From: Luteimonas fraxinea
GTDB lineage: Bacteria; Pseudomonadota; Gammaproteobacteria; Xanthomonadales; Xanthomonadaceae
Assembly (NCBI RefSeq): GCF_021233355.1
Contig: NZ_CP089507.1
Span: 3,845,001 to 3,909,000, forward strand
DNA length: 64,000 nt
Reading direction: 5' to 3'
The notes beneath the pieces are model-generated. The model worked only from the letters and a program-made list of their open reading frames with translations, was not told where the DNA came from and did not search any database. This document shows positions 18,289-26,936 of this stretch, piece after piece. The translations under genes and the position numbers were made by a program. Position 1 is the first letter of the stretch. Every line of letters starts with the position of its first letter.

Positions 18289-18935
18289 GCGGCCACGTCC
18301 TGCGCGGCGAACAGGCGCTCGCGATGTTCTAGCATTGCGCCGTCGATGCGCTTGACCAGCACCTGGCGCGTGTCGCCGGCGTACTCGCGCCAGTGCACGG
18401 CGCTGCCGTCGGCCAGACACAGCTCACCGTCGACACGCTTGCCGGACTTCGATTCCCAGGCCAGCAGACGTGCGACCAGCGCATCGGCCTGCGCGGCGTC
18501 GTCCACCGTCCACAGCAGATCGATGTCCGAGCGCGCATGCACGTACGCCAGACCGGTCAGCGCCTGCCAGGCGAATGCACCGAACACACGCGCCGGCCGG
18601 ATAGCGTCGAGTGCAGTCAGCGCATCGCGCCAGTCGTCGGGCAGGTGCGCATCCAGTCGCGTGATGACATCACGGAGGCTCAGCGGCGACTGGTGACAGA
18701 CCACATGCTGCATCGGCACGCCCAGCGACAGGCGCTGCTTGCCTTCGTTCGGCGGCAGCGGCACGCCGAGGCGCACGCGCGGATCGGGATCGCTCGCGGT
18801 GCGCCGGGCGACGACCGCGGGAAAGCCCCGCGCGAACCACGCGGTCAGGCGCGACTCGTGTGCGGCCACATCGGCCTGCCAGTCGGCCTTCGCCGACAGC
18901 CAGACCAGCGTGTGGCGGGCGAGCCGCTCAGGCAT
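18285..18935 (-). CDS. mdcG: Phosphoribosyl-dephospho-CoA transferase MdcG
   Basis: 216 residues. The nucleotidyltransferase-type motif RSDIDLLW lies near residue 130, and the N-terminal half has the MdcG pattern (RLARHTLVWL, GFPAVVARR, VRLGVPLPPNEGKQRLSL). MdcG transfers the phosphoribosyl-dephospho-CoA group onto a serine of apo-MdcC. It overlaps mdcB by 4 bp and mdcE by 8 bp, as expected for a tightly coupled maturation module. Confidence 0.92.
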   Translation of the reverse strand: MPERLARHTLVWLSAKADWQADVAAHESRLTAWFARGFPAVVARRTASDPDPRVRLGVPLPPNEGKQRLSLGVPMQHVVCHQSPLSLRDVITRLDAHLPDDWRDALTALDAIRPARVFGAFAWQALTGLAYVHARSDIDLLWTVDDAAQADALVARLLAWESKSGKRVDGELCLADGSAVHWREYAGDTRQVLVKRIDGAMLEHRERLFAAQDVAA

Positions 18936-19638
18936 CGCCGTTGGCCACCGCGGCTGCTACGCGGGCCGACAGCGTGCGCCCGCCACGTTCCGCGCCCAGC
19001 ACCGCGCGGCGATCGCCGTCAGCCGGCGTGCGCAAGGCCTGCAGCAGCGCCTGCGCGAGATCGCCGTCCCACACAGACTGCACCGCGCCCATCGCCACGT
19101 AGTTCTCCACACCGGGCGCGAACACCGGCGAGGTGCGGCTCAAGGCCTGCAGTTTCTCCAGCGGCTGTTTGGTGACGCGCGCCATCGCGCGCAGATCCAT
19201 CACCCGCACTTGGGCATCGGGCAGGGCATGGATGTGATCGGCCATCAGACCGAACGACAGGAAGCCGCCGCTGACCGATTCGCCGTAGACCAGGGTCACC
19301 AGCGTCGCGCCGCGTCGCCGCGCGAGATCCAGCGTCTGTGCCAGATGCGCGAAGTAGCCGTTGATGCCCAGCAGTTCGTCGCGACGCGCGAGGCGTTGGC
19401 CGGCGGTGTCGACCAGCATCACAATCGGTCGCTGCGGATGCGCGGCGGTGCTGGCGAGTACGGTGTCGGCGAGCGCGAGTGCGTGATCCACGCCGACTTC
19501 GATCTTGTCAATGGTGCCGATGACGGTGACCTCGCCGTCGTCGGTGGTCGCGCTGCCGGTGAGCACGGAATCGTTGATGTCGATCGCATGACCGCGTGGA
19601 AACAGCGCGTCCAGCAGCGTGTCGAGCGGCGCGGTCAT
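18928..19638 (-). CDS. mdcE: Malonate decarboxylase gamma subunit MdcE
   Basis: 236 residues of crotonase-like carboxyltransferase fold. VIGTIDKIEVGVDHALALADTVL, IVMLVDTAGQRLARRDELLG and TLVYGESVSGGFLSFGLMAD identify MdcE, which with MdcD forms the decarboxylating part acting on malonyl-S-ACP. ATG 19638 was chosen because it overlaps the mdcD stop by 4 bp; the upstream extension overlaps mdcD fully. Confidence 0.93.
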   Translation of the reverse strand: MTAPLDTLLDALFPRGHAIDINDSVLTGSATTDDGEVTVIGTIDKIEVGVDHALALADTVLASTAAHPQRPIVMLVDTAGQRLARRDELLGINGYFAHLAQTLDLARRRGATLVTLVYGESVSGGFLSFGLMADHIHALPDAQVRVMDLRAMARVTKQPLEKLQALSRTSPVFAPGVENYVAMGAVQSVWDGDLAQALLQALRTPADGDRRAVLGAERGGRTLSARVAAAVANGDA

Positions 19639-20543
19639 GGCAGGCTCCGGTTCGCCGTAGCAGCGAGGAAGGCGTCGGTCTCGAGCAGCGGCAGGCGGTC
19701 CGGATCGGCGATGCCCTGCAGCGCCCAGATCTCCAAGCCGTCGCGGCAATCGCCCCAGGCCTGCGCGAGTGCTTTCAGCGCGGTGTGGCGCGCCTGCAAT
19801 GCGACGAGTGCATCGTCGGTGTCGATGCTGGGCGTGTCCGGCTGCAGCGCCTGGAACGCCGCCTGCGCGAAGGCCTCGATCGCATCGGGCACCAGACCCT
19901 GCGCCTGATCGATCAGATAGCGATGCTTGCCGCCGGTAACGCGCCAGACCAGGGCGCGATCGCGCGAGTCGAATTCCTCCACGCCGCGCACGGTCTCGAT
20001 CACTTCCGGGCCCGACAGCGACAGCCGGCCTTCCTCGGACATGATCACCGTCGTGCAGCAGCGGGCGACGATGCCCATGCCGCCGAATGCGCCGTTGCCA
20101 CTGCCAATCAGGGCCACCACTGGCACGCCGGCCGCACGCGCGACGAGGGTGGCGCGCATGATTTCGGAGATCGCGATCAGCCCCGCGTTGGCTTCGTGCA
20201 GACGCACGCCGCCGGTGTCGAGCAGCAGCAGAACGCCGTCGGGTTTCTGCGCAGCCGCACGCCGCAGCAGGCCGGTGAGCTTGGCGCCGTGCACTTCGCC
20301 GACGCCGCCACCCATGAACTCACCCTGCTGCGCGGCGACCAGCACGGACTTGCCGCGCAAGGTGCCCGCGCCGACGACGATGCCGTCATCGAAGGCCGCC
20401 GGCTGGTCGAGCTGCGCGAGATGCGGACTCATCGCGCGATGCGTCGGTCCGAGAAATTCCACAAACGAATCCGCGTCGAGCAGACCCGCGATGCGTTCGC
20501 GCGCATCCGCCTCGTAGAAGCTGTGTCGGCGCGCGAGGCTCAT
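19635..20543 (-). CDS. mdcD: Malonate decarboxylase beta subunit MdcD
   Basis: 302 residues. Carboxyltransferase-beta fold with GTLRGKSVLVAAQQGEFMGGG, LLLLDTGGVRLHEANAGL, GSGNGAFGGMG and LSLSGPEVIETVRG, the last typical of acyl-CoA carboxyltransferase beta subunits. With MdcE it decarboxylates malonyl bound to MdcC, releasing CO2 and regenerating the acetylated carrier. It overlaps mdcC by 4 bp at its start and mdcE by 4 bp at its end. Confidence 0.93.
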   Translation of the reverse strand: MSLARRHSFYEADARERIAGLLDADSFVEFLGPTHRAMSPHLAQLDQPAAFDDGIVVGAGTLRGKSVLVAAQQGEFMGGGVGEVHGAKLTGLLRRAAAQKPDGVLLLLDTGGVRLHEANAGLIAISEIMRATLVARAAGVPVVALIGSGNGAFGGMGIVARCCTTVIMSEEGRLSLSGPEVIETVRGVEEFDSRDRALVWRVTGGKHRYLIDQAQGLVPDAIEAFAQAAFQALQPDTPSIDTDDALVALQARHTALKALAQAWGDCRDGLEIWALQGIADPDRLPLLETDAFLAATANRSLP

Positions 20544-20860
20544 GCGCGGCTCCCGGCGTGCAGGGTTTCGACCGCCTGGTCGAGACGCAGGCTGACGACG
20601 GCGGGCGTGGCGCCGGCATCGTTGATCGACACGCGCACATCGCGCAGCGGATGGCGCTGGGCGAAGTCGGCGATCACCGCCTGCCAGATCGTGCCGAAGC
20701 CCTGCGCCGCGGTGACGATGTGCACGGCCAATTGCCCGTTCTGCGGCGCCGGTTCCAGCAGCACTTCGAGATTGCCCGAGGCGAGCACGCCAACCAGCAC
20801 CGCATCGCCGGCGAAGCGCACGGACGACGTGCCATCGAATCGATAATCGAGGGTTTCCAT
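20540..20860 (-). CDS. mdcC: Malonate decarboxylase acyl carrier subunit MdcC
   Basis: 106 residues, the delta/ACP subunit. The prosthetic-group serine is most likely Ser28 in VGVLASGNLEVLLEP, matching the conserved SG(D/N)LEVL motif of MdcC and CitD. The C-terminus is rich in Val and Ala with the family DRVSI-like DVRVSINDAGATP. It carries the 2'-(5''-phosphoribosyl)-3'-dephospho-CoA arm made by MdcB and MdcG. It lies 9 bp after mdcA and overlaps mdcD. Confidence 0.92.
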   Translation of the reverse strand: METLDYRFDGTSSVRFAGDAVLVGVLASGNLEVLLEPAPQNGQLAVHIVTAAQGFGTIWQAVIADFAQRHPLRDVRVSINDAGATPAVVSLRLDQAVETLHAGSRA

Positions 20861-20869
20861 CGCAGGCCC

Positions 20870-22516
20870 TTACCAGTTGCGGAAGCGTTTGGGCGGGTTG
20901 TACAGACCGCCGGACCAGCGCACGAGATCCTTGACCGAGCGCGCGGCCAGCAGGTCGCGGCTCGCGTCGCGCACGTTGATGCCGAGGTCTTCGGGGCGGC
21001 GGATCACGCCGCGGTCGCGCAGGTTTTCGACCATCGCGCGACCGCGTCCGAGACCCACGGCCGTGTAGCCGGCGACGCCGCGGATCGCCTGTTCGCGTTC
21101 CTCCGGCGTGCGGCACAGCAGCAGGTTGGCGATGCCTTCCTCGGTCAGCACGTGGCTGACGTCGTCGCCGTAGATCATCACCGGCGGCAGCGGCATCGAC
21201 GCACGTTCGGCGAGTTCCCAGGCATCGAGGCGTTCGACGAACGCCGGTGCCATGTGTTCGCGGAAGGTTTCGACCATCTGCACGACCAGCTTGCGGCCGC
21301 GCGGCATTTCGCCGGGACGTGCCGCCTGTTGTCCGGCCTTGAGCCAGGCCTCGCTGGCGTGGCGGCGGCCGCGCGCGTCCGAGCCCATGTTCGGCGCACC
21401 GCCGAAGCCGGCGATGCGGTCGCGTGTCGCCGTCGAACTGTTGCCCTGCAGATCGACCTGCAGCGTCGAGCCGATGAACATGTCGCAGGCATAGAGTCCA
21501 GCGGTCTGCGAATACGCGCGGTTCGAACGCATCGAACCATCTGCGCCGGTGAAGAACACATCCCCGCGCGCGGCGATGTACTGCTCCATGCCGAGTTCCG
21601 AGCCGAAGGAGTGCACGGATTTGACGAAGCCCGATTCGATCGCCGGAATCAGCGCCGGATGCGGATTGAGCGCCCAGTGCTGGCAAATCCTGCCTTTCAG
21701 CCCCAGCGATTCGGCATATGTGGGCAGCAACAGTTCGATCGCCGCGGTGTCGAAACCGATGCCGTGGTTGAGCCGGTTGACGCCGTACTCGGCATAGATG
21801 CCCTTGATGGCCATCATCGCCATCAGCACCTGGATTTCGGAGATCTGCGCAGGGTCGCGGGTGAACAGCGGTTCGATGTGATTCGGCTTCGGCGCCTGCA
21901 CCACGAAGTTGACCCAGTCACCGGGAATGTCGACGCGGGGGAGGGTGTCGACGATCTCGTTGACCTGGGCGATGACGATGCCGCCGCCGAACGCGGTGGC
22001 CTCGACGATCACCGGTGTGTCTTCGGTATTCGGGCCGGTGTAGAGATTGCCGTGGCGATCGGCGGCCTGCGCGGCGACCAGGGCGACGCCCGGCGTGAGA
22101 TCGATGAAGTAGCGGCCGAACAGTTCCAGATAGGTGTGGATCGCGCCGATCTGGATGCGGCCTTCGGCGACCAGGTTGGCCAGCCGCACCGCCTGCGGGC
22201 CGGAGAACGAGAAGTCGAGCTTCGATGCGATGCCGCGTTCGAACACGTCGAGGTGCGACGGCAGCGACAGCACCGACTGCACCATGTGCAGATCGTGGAT
22301 GCGGGCGGGGTCGAGATCGGCGAGCGACTGGGCGAGGAAATCCGCCTGCTTCTGGTTGTTGCCCTCCAGGCATACCTTGTCGCCCGGTTCGAGAATCGCG
22401 TGCAGCAGATGCCCGATATCGGGCGCGGCGACCTCGTGTCCGGTCGTCCACTCGGACGCCCGCTCCAGACGGGTGCGGCGGTTGCGTTGGCGGTGGTCCC
22501 AGCTGGGCTGCGCCAT
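20870..22516 (-). CDS. mdcA: Malonate decarboxylase alpha subunit (acetyl-S-ACP:malonate ACP transferase) MdcA
   Basis: 548 residues, CoA-transferase-like fold. The start MAQPSWDHRQRNRRTRL, then LEPGDKVCLEGNNQKQADFL, TPGVALVAAQAADRHGNLYTG and GFGGAPNMGSDARGRRHAS are typical of MdcA. It exchanges malonate for acetate on the MdcC carrier. First gene of the operon; ATG 22516 is about 24 bp downstream of a TAATTA-N5-TAATTA element (22540-22556) that may be the regulator's site. The full set A, C, D, E, G, B, H is present, so a working biotin-independent decarboxylase is expected. Confidence 0.95.
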   Translation of the reverse strand: MAQPSWDHRQRNRRTRLERASEWTTGHEVAAPDIGHLLHAILEPGDKVCLEGNNQKQADFLAQSLADLDPARIHDLHMVQSVLSLPSHLDVFERGIASKLDFSFSGPQAVRLANLVAEGRIQIGAIHTYLELFGRYFIDLTPGVALVAAQAADRHGNLYTGPNTEDTPVIVEATAFGGGIVIAQVNEIVDTLPRVDIPGDWVNFVVQAPKPNHIEPLFTRDPAQISEIQVLMAMMAIKGIYAEYGVNRLNHGIGFDTAAIELLLPTYAESLGLKGRICQHWALNPHPALIPAIESGFVKSVHSFGSELGMEQYIAARGDVFFTGADGSMRSNRAYSQTAGLYACDMFIGSTLQVDLQGNSSTATRDRIAGFGGAPNMGSDARGRRHASEAWLKAGQQAARPGEMPRGRKLVVQMVETFREHMAPAFVERLDAWELAERASMPLPPVMIYGDDVSHVLTEEGIANLLLCRTPEEREQAIRGVAGYTAVGLGRGRAMVENLRDRGVIRRPEDLGINVRDASRDLLAARSVKDLVRWSGGLYNPPKRFRNW

Positions 22517-22539
22517 GTCGGTCTCTCGTGATGATGGAT

Positions 22540-22556
22540 TAATTACTCCATAATTA
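22540..22556 (-). promoter_or_regulatory. Candidate operator upstream of mdcA
   Basis: Two TAATTA hexamers separated by CTCCA in an otherwise GC-rich stretch. Each hexamer is itself palindromic and together they form a 17-bp dyad 24 bp before the mdcA start. FadR-type GntR proteins bind short AT-rich dyads, and such a gene ends this operon. The binding is inferred. Confidence 0.45.
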
Positions 22557-22738
22557 TGAAAGAGGCGCAACCTTGCAGCGCAGCATTCCGACGGGCGGTT
22601 GCGGCGTATTCAAGCGCTGAAGACTCGGTCAGCGGTTGGCTGTCAAAGCCCGGTGCGACGGGCTTCCGGTGAGCGGCGCAACGACACGGCAGGGCCGGAC
22701 GCGAGCGTGTGCGCGTGGCTGTTGTGCGAACGACCGTC

Positions 22739-23971
22739 TCAGGGATTGCGCCCCTTCGTCACCGGCAACAGGGCCGTCGCCAGGCCGAGCAGGGGCAGGA
22801 ACGCGGTGACCTGATAGACCCAGACGATGCCGCGTGCATCGGCGAGCTGGCCGAGTGCGGCAGCGCCGATGCCGCCGATGCCGAACATCAGACCGAACAT
22901 CAAACCGGAAATCATGCCGACGCGGCCGGGCACCGCTTCCTGTGCGTAAACGACCAGCGCGGCGAAGGCCGACGACATCACCAGGCCGATGAGCACCGCG
23001 AGCACGGCCGTCATCGCCAGGCCGACGTGGGGCAGGGCGAGCGCGAACGGCGCGACGCCGAGGAAGGAAATCCAGATCACCGCCTTGCGGCCGATGCGAT
23101 CGCCGATCGGGCCGCCGGCGAACGTGCCCAGCGCGATCGCGCCGAGGAACAGGAACAGATAGACCTGGCTCTGTTGCACGCTCACGCCGAAACGCTGGAT
23201 CAGATAGAAGGTGAAGTAGTTGGTGAACGAGGCGATGTAGACGAACTTCGCGAACATCAGCACCGACACCACCGCGATCGCCTGCACGATCTTGCCGCGC
23301 GGCAGTCCCGTGCCGCGGGTGACCGCAAGCCGCGTCAACCGCGCCTGGCCATGCAGTACCGTCCATTTCCTCAGTCGCAGCAGCACGAACACGGCAAGCG
23401 CGGCGACCAGCAGGAACCACGCAATGGCGGACTGCCCGTGTGGAATCACGATGGCCGCGGCCAGCAGAGGACCGATCGCCGAACCGGTATTGCCGCCGAC
23501 CTGGAATGTCGATTGCGCGGTACCGAAGCGACCACCGGAGCCCATCCGCGCCACGCGCGACGCTTCGGGATGGAAGGTCGCCGAGCCCACGCCGACGATC
23601 GCCGCGGCGACGAGCAACATCGAGTAGCTGTGCGCCATCGCCAGCACACCGATGCCCACGAATGTCACCGCCATGCCGGCCGGCAACAACCAGGGCAGGG
23701 GACGCTTGTCGGTGTATAGACCGATCCACGGCTGCAGCAGCGACGCGGTGATCTGGTAGACCAGCGCGATCACGCCGATCTGGCCGAAGTCCAGGTCGAA
23801 ATCGCCCTTCAGCATCGGGAAGATCGCCGGCAGCATCGCCTGGATCAGATCGTTGAGCAGATGCGCGAACGCCGCCGCACCGACGACGCGGATCGCGAAG
23901 CCCTGGGGCGGGGTGGAGAGGTCGGCTGCGGGCGCAGCCGCGGCTTCAGGGAGGTGTACGGGGTCGGACAT
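22739..23971 (-). CDS. fsr: Fosmidomycin-resistance-like MFS exporter
   Basis: 410 residues with about 12 membrane helices. AFAHLLNDLIQAMLPAIFPMLK, PWIGLYTDKRPLPW, GVGSATFHPEASRVAR and QSTFQVGGNTGSAIGP are the hallmarks of the fosmidomycin resistance protein (Fsr) family of the major facilitator superfamily. These are drug or sugar-phosphate-analogue exporters in the inner membrane. The gene lies 222 bp upstream of mdcA on the same strand but is separated by the putative mdc promoter region, so it is probably its own unit. Natural substrate unknown. Confidence 0.87.
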   Translation of the reverse strand: MSDPVHLPEAAAAPAADLSTPPQGFAIRVVGAAAFAHLLNDLIQAMLPAIFPMLKGDFDLDFGQIGVIALVYQITASLLQPWIGLYTDKRPLPWLLPAGMAVTFVGIGVLAMAHSYSMLLVAAAIVGVGSATFHPEASRVARMGSGGRFGTAQSTFQVGGNTGSAIGPLLAAAIVIPHGQSAIAWFLLVAALAVFVLLRLRKWTVLHGQARLTRLAVTRGTGLPRGKIVQAIAVVSVLMFAKFVYIASFTNYFTFYLIQRFGVSVQQSQVYLFLFLGAIALGTFAGGPIGDRIGRKAVIWISFLGVAPFALALPHVGLAMTAVLAVLIGLVMSSAFAALVVYAQEAVPGRVGMISGLMFGLMFGIGGIGAAALGQLADARGIVWVYQVTAFLPLLGLATALLPVTKGRNP

Positions 23972-24296
23972 CGGATGCGATGGCGTTCCGGTGTGGCGCG
24001 GCAGCGTGCGTCAGCAGAAATCCGCTGATCATCGCGGCCGGGCGACTGCGCCGGATGCGCGGGTCATGTGGGGGCTGCAGATTAGAGCCTCGCGCAGCGC
24101 CCGTCTTGCGCGGCAGCGACACTGTCTGTCGCGTTCTGGAGATCGGCAAGGCATTTGATCGGGTCGGACCGCCGCGAAGTGCGGGATGACCGGCGGGCAG
24201 GGCGATGCGCCGCGGCGCTTATGCGATGGGCATGGCCGCTCGACAAACGTGTACGTCTCCTTAGAATTCGCCGTTCAGGGGATGGAGCTTCAACGA
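23972..24296. other. Intergenic region between fsr and the DUF4124 gene
   Basis: 325 bp without a convincing gene. The two flanking genes are divergent, so promoters for both must lie here. Nothing resembling a strong -10/-35 pair or a clear dyad was found; a short AT-richer patch (CTCCTTAGAATTC) lies close to the plus-strand gene at about 24257-24269. Confidence 0.5.
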
Positions 24297-24710
24297 ATGG
24301 ATTCGATGTCGAAGCGGCTTGCGCTGCTCGTCGTGCTGGCGTGGTCCAGTCCGGTGGCCGCACAGCACGTGTACAAATGCGTCAACTGGCAAGGCGCGGT
24401 GACCTACCAGTCCGAGCGTTGCAGTGATCGCGACCGGATCGATCGCGTGTACGACACGAACCGCGAGATCGAGGTCGACGGTCGCGTCGTCCGCAATTTC
24501 GTGCCCAGCACGGCTGCAAACGATCCCGCACTGTCGCGGCGCTACGGCAGCCCGCAGAACGCCGATGGCAGCTACAAGTCGGATTCGCTGTGCGGTGTCG
24601 TGACCGCAGCGACCAGTGGCCACCGGCGTTACCGGAACATCGAATCACTCGCGGGCGATGCAAGGCTGCGCTCGGCGCATTGCAATCACACGCGCGGCCC
24701 TGGTAGCTGA
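24297..24710 (+). CDS. Small secreted DUF4124-like protein (paralogue)
   Basis: 137 residues. Signal peptide MDSMSKRLALLVVLAWSSP ends VAAQ, followed by HVYKCVNWQGAVTYQSERC, the DUF4124-type KC...Y...C motif also present in the product of 4511-4915. Two more cysteines (SLCGVV, SAHCNH) lie in the C-terminal third. ATG 24297 was chosen because GGAG lies 9 bases upstream; ATG 24306 is possible. Likely periplasmic, function unknown. Confidence 0.65.
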   Translation: MDSMSKRLALLVVLAWSSPVAAQHVYKCVNWQGAVTYQSERCSDRDRIDRVYDTNREIEVDGRVVRNFVPSTAANDPALSRRYGSPQNADGSYKSDSLCGVVTAATSGHRRYRNIESLAGDARLRSAHCNHTRGPGS

Positions 24711-24844
24711 AAGTAGCCGGCCAGGCGTGGCTCTGCACGTGCGCGGTGACACTGCAAATATGGAAAAGCCGACGTCTCGCGCCGATCAGTTTTCATACGA
24801 GTGATCAGGCACCGCTAAACAACATCCGTCGACCGACAATTGAA

Positions 24845-24861
24845 GTAACAACAAATGTTAC
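24845..24861 (+). promoter_or_regulatory. Candidate operator before the methyltransferase gene
   Basis: Perfect dyad GTAACA-ACAAA-TGTTAC in an AT-rich patch 33 bp before the proposed GTG start at 24895. Size and symmetry fit a dimeric TetR- or MarR-type repressor, but no such gene adjoins it, so the binding protein is unknown. Confidence 0.4.
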
Positions 24862-24894
24862 ATTTAGCGCTCTGGATTTTCAGTGGAGTGCGGT

Positions 24895-25566
24895 GTGTCT
24901 TTCTCGGATCGAGCCGCAGTCGCGGAATACGCCGCCAACGTCGTCCGTCAGGTGCCGGGCGTCCATGCGCTGCATCGGATGGCGCACGTGTTGCTTGATG
25001 AGCATGTACCTGCCGATGGAAACGTGCTTGTGCTCGGCGCAGGCGGCGGGATGGAACTGGCGGCGTTCGCCGATTGCAGTCCTGGATGGCGTTTCACCGG
25101 CGTCGATCCGTCCGCGGAAATGCTGGCGCTCGCGACCCGCACACTTGGACCGCACGCGTCGCGCGTCGATCTCATCCACGGTTACATCGCGTCCGCGCCT
25201 GACATCGCGTTCGACGGGGCGACCTGTCTGCTGACACTGCACTTTCTGGATCGCGACGCGCGTCTCGACACCCTGCGTGAACTGCGGCGTCGTCTGAAAC
25301 CAGGCGCGCCGCTGGTGATCGCGCATCACAGCGTGCCCGATGATGTTGTGGAGAAGCGGCGCTGGTTTCGACGCTGGGCCGCGTTCGCAGCCGTCGACAG
25401 CTTGTCCACCGGAGAGGCGTCCGAGCGTGCCGACATGATGGCGAGCCGTCTGCCGACACTTTCCCCCGAAGCGGAGACCGCAATCCTGCAGGAGGCAGGC
25501 TTTGAGCGGCCCAGCCTGTTCTATGCGGCGCTCACGTTCCGGGGATGGGTCGCGTACGCGGGGTAG
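24895..25566 (+). CDS. SAM-dependent methyltransferase, class I
   Basis: 223 residues from GTG 24895. Motif I is VLVLGAGGGMELAAFA, motif II GWRFTGVDPSAEMLALA, and the post-II region CLLTLHFLDRDARLDTLRELRRRLKPGAPLVIAHH is typical of UbiE/Tam-like enzymes that share this layout. The start was set at 24895 rather than GTG 24883 because GGAG at 24885-24888 is placed 6 bases before it. An AT-rich promoter region with a dyad (24845-24861) lies upstream. Substrate unknown. Confidence 0.75.
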   Translation: MSFSDRAAVAEYAANVVRQVPGVHALHRMAHVLLDEHVPADGNVLVLGAGGGMELAAFADCSPGWRFTGVDPSAEMLALATRTLGPHASRVDLIHGYIASAPDIAFDGATCLLTLHFLDRDARLDTLRELRRRLKPGAPLVIAHHSVPDDVVEKRRWFRRWAAFAAVDSLSTGEASERADMMASRLPTLSPEAETAILQEAGFERPSLFYAALTFRGWVAYAG

Positions 25567-25569
25567 GTT

Positions 25570-25734
25570 TCAGTCCTGCCCGATCCGCTGCAGATCCTCG
25601 CGGAACAGCGCCGGCTCGCCGGACAGCGGCAGATTGTCCTGATCCCGCGGACCATCGAGTGCGTTTTCGGCGTTAGAGCTGGCGCGCGCATGATGTTCCG
25701 GCGCATCGCAACGCGGCGCTGACGCGTGCCACAC
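25570..25734 (-). CDS. Possible small protein (54 residues)
   Basis: An open frame from GTG 25734 to TGA 25570 with a coding-like, acidic C-terminus ([32 protein letters not shown]). Codon third positions are GC-rich as in real genes of this genome. There is no good Shine-Dalgarno sequence (GAGG is only one base from the GTG), and no family is recognised, so it may instead be the surviving tail of a lost gene. It is divergent from the cupin gene. Confidence 0.3.
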   Translation of the reverse strand: MWHASAPRCDAPEHHARASSNAENALDGPRDQDNLPLSGEPALFREDLQRIGQD

Positions 25735-25795
25735 GCCTCGCCGCTACTTTGATGCTGCCCTCGTCTTTCCCGTATTCGCGCAGGAGCATTCCGAC

Positions 25796-26200
25796 ATGAA
25801 GATCACCCGTGCAGGCAGTCAACCGTCCGCCGCAGGCCCGGCGGACTATTTCACCGGCCAGGTCCGCCTCGATGCACCGTTCCAGACCGAAGCGCCCGCG
25901 CGCGTCGGAGGCGCCACGGTGACGTTCGAACCCGGTGCACGCACTGCATGGCATACGCATCCGCTCGGACAGACGCTGATCGTCACCGCGGGCGCCGGCT
26001 TCGTGCAGCGCTGGGAAGGCGAGGCCGAGCCGATCCGGGTCGGCGACATCGTCTGGATTCCGCCAGGCATCAAGCACTGGCACGGCGCGGGACCCGAGAC
26101 TGCGATGACACACATCGCGATCGCCGAATCGCAGGGCGGTACGGCGGTCACGTGGCTGGAACAGGTCAGCGACGCGCAGTATCCGGGCAAGACGCCTTGA
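25796..26200 (+). CDS. Cupin-domain protein
   Basis: 134 residues forming one cupin barrel. [28 protein letters not shown] is cupin motif 1 (G-x5-HxH-x4-E/Q-x6-G) and [18 protein letters not shown] is motif 2, so a metal site of three or four histidines is likely. Similar small cupins include hydroxynitrile-lyase-like and quercetinase-like proteins; the reaction cannot be named. AGGAG lies about 9 bases before ATG 25796. The flavodoxin-like gene follows 55 bp later. Confidence 0.8.
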   Translation: MKITRAGSQPSAAGPADYFTGQVRLDAPFQTEAPARVGGATVTFEPGARTAWHTHPLGQTLIVTAGAGFVQRWEGEAEPIRVGDIVWIPPGIKHWHGAGPETAMTHIAIAESQGGTAVTWLEQVSDAQYPGKTP

Positions 26201-26255
26201 TCCGGATCTTGATGCCGACACTCGACATCGGCGCGTCCGATACCCGGCGCGCACC

Positions 26256-26894
26256 GTGAGCAGGCCCCAGGCGACGGGCATCGATCGGCGCCGCTTTCTC
26301 GGCGTCGCAGCGGGCGCCACTGTTGCCGTGGGTCTCGCTGGCTTCGGCTTCCTGCACGGCGTGCCGGCCGCCCGCGCGCAGGCGCGGGGCGTGGGACGCG
26401 CACTGACTGTCTTCTACAGCCGGACCGGTCACACGCGCAGCGTCGCCGAGGCCATCCATCGTCGCGTCGGCGGCGATCTGGTCCGCGTCGACACCGCGAC
26501 GCCGTATCCCGAGGATTACGACGCCACCGTCGCCCAGGCACGGCGCGAACGCGACAGCGGCGCGTGGCCGCAACTGGCCACGCGCGTCGAGTCGATCCGC
26601 GATTACGACATCGTCTTTCTCGGCACACCGATCTGGGGCGATCATCTCAATCCGCCGATGAAGCGCTTCCTGTCCGACCACGCTGCAGCGCTGTCGGGCA
26701 CCGCGCTCGCACCGTTCGCGACCTACATCGTGAGCCGCATGGGGCAGGTGCGCGGGAACATTCTGGACATCGCACCCGGGGTGAGGCTGCGCGACGGTCT
26801 CGCGATACGCGGCGAAGACGCCGCTCGTCCGGATCGCGATGTGGATGTCTGGCTGGGCCGTCTGGGCCTGCCGCTTCGACAGATCGAGCGGTGA
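26256..26894 (+). CDS. Flavodoxin family protein with Tat signal
   Basis: 212 residues from GTG 26256. The N-terminus has a twin-arginine motif (DRRRFLGVAAG) followed by a hydrophobic stretch and AARAQA, so the protein is probably exported folded with its FMN. The flavodoxin fold is seen in LTVFYSRTGHTRSVAEAIHRR (phosphate-binding loop) and IVFLGTPIWGDHLNPPM. Exported flavodoxins are uncommon but known; the electron partner is unknown. It follows the cupin gene on the same strand, possibly as one transcript. Confidence 0.8.
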   Translation: MSRPQATGIDRRRFLGVAAGATVAVGLAGFGFLHGVPAARAQARGVGRALTVFYSRTGHTRSVAEAIHRRVGGDLVRVDTATPYPEDYDATVAQARRERDSGAWPQLATRVESIRDYDIVFLGTPIWGDHLNPPMKRFLSDHAAALSGTALAPFATYIVSRMGQVRGNILDIAPGVRLRDGLAIRGEDAARPDRDVDVWLGRLGLPLRQIER

Positions 26895-26936
26895 GGGCAG
26901 CGCGGCACACGATCACTGGCCGCGCGCGCGATGCCG

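Noticed and set aside
25521..25706. A 61-residue minus-strand frame at the end of the methyltransferase gene
   Set aside because: Overlaps the methyltransferase, is rich in Arg/Cys/Ser as shadow frames are, and is less protein-like than the alternative frame at 25570-25734.
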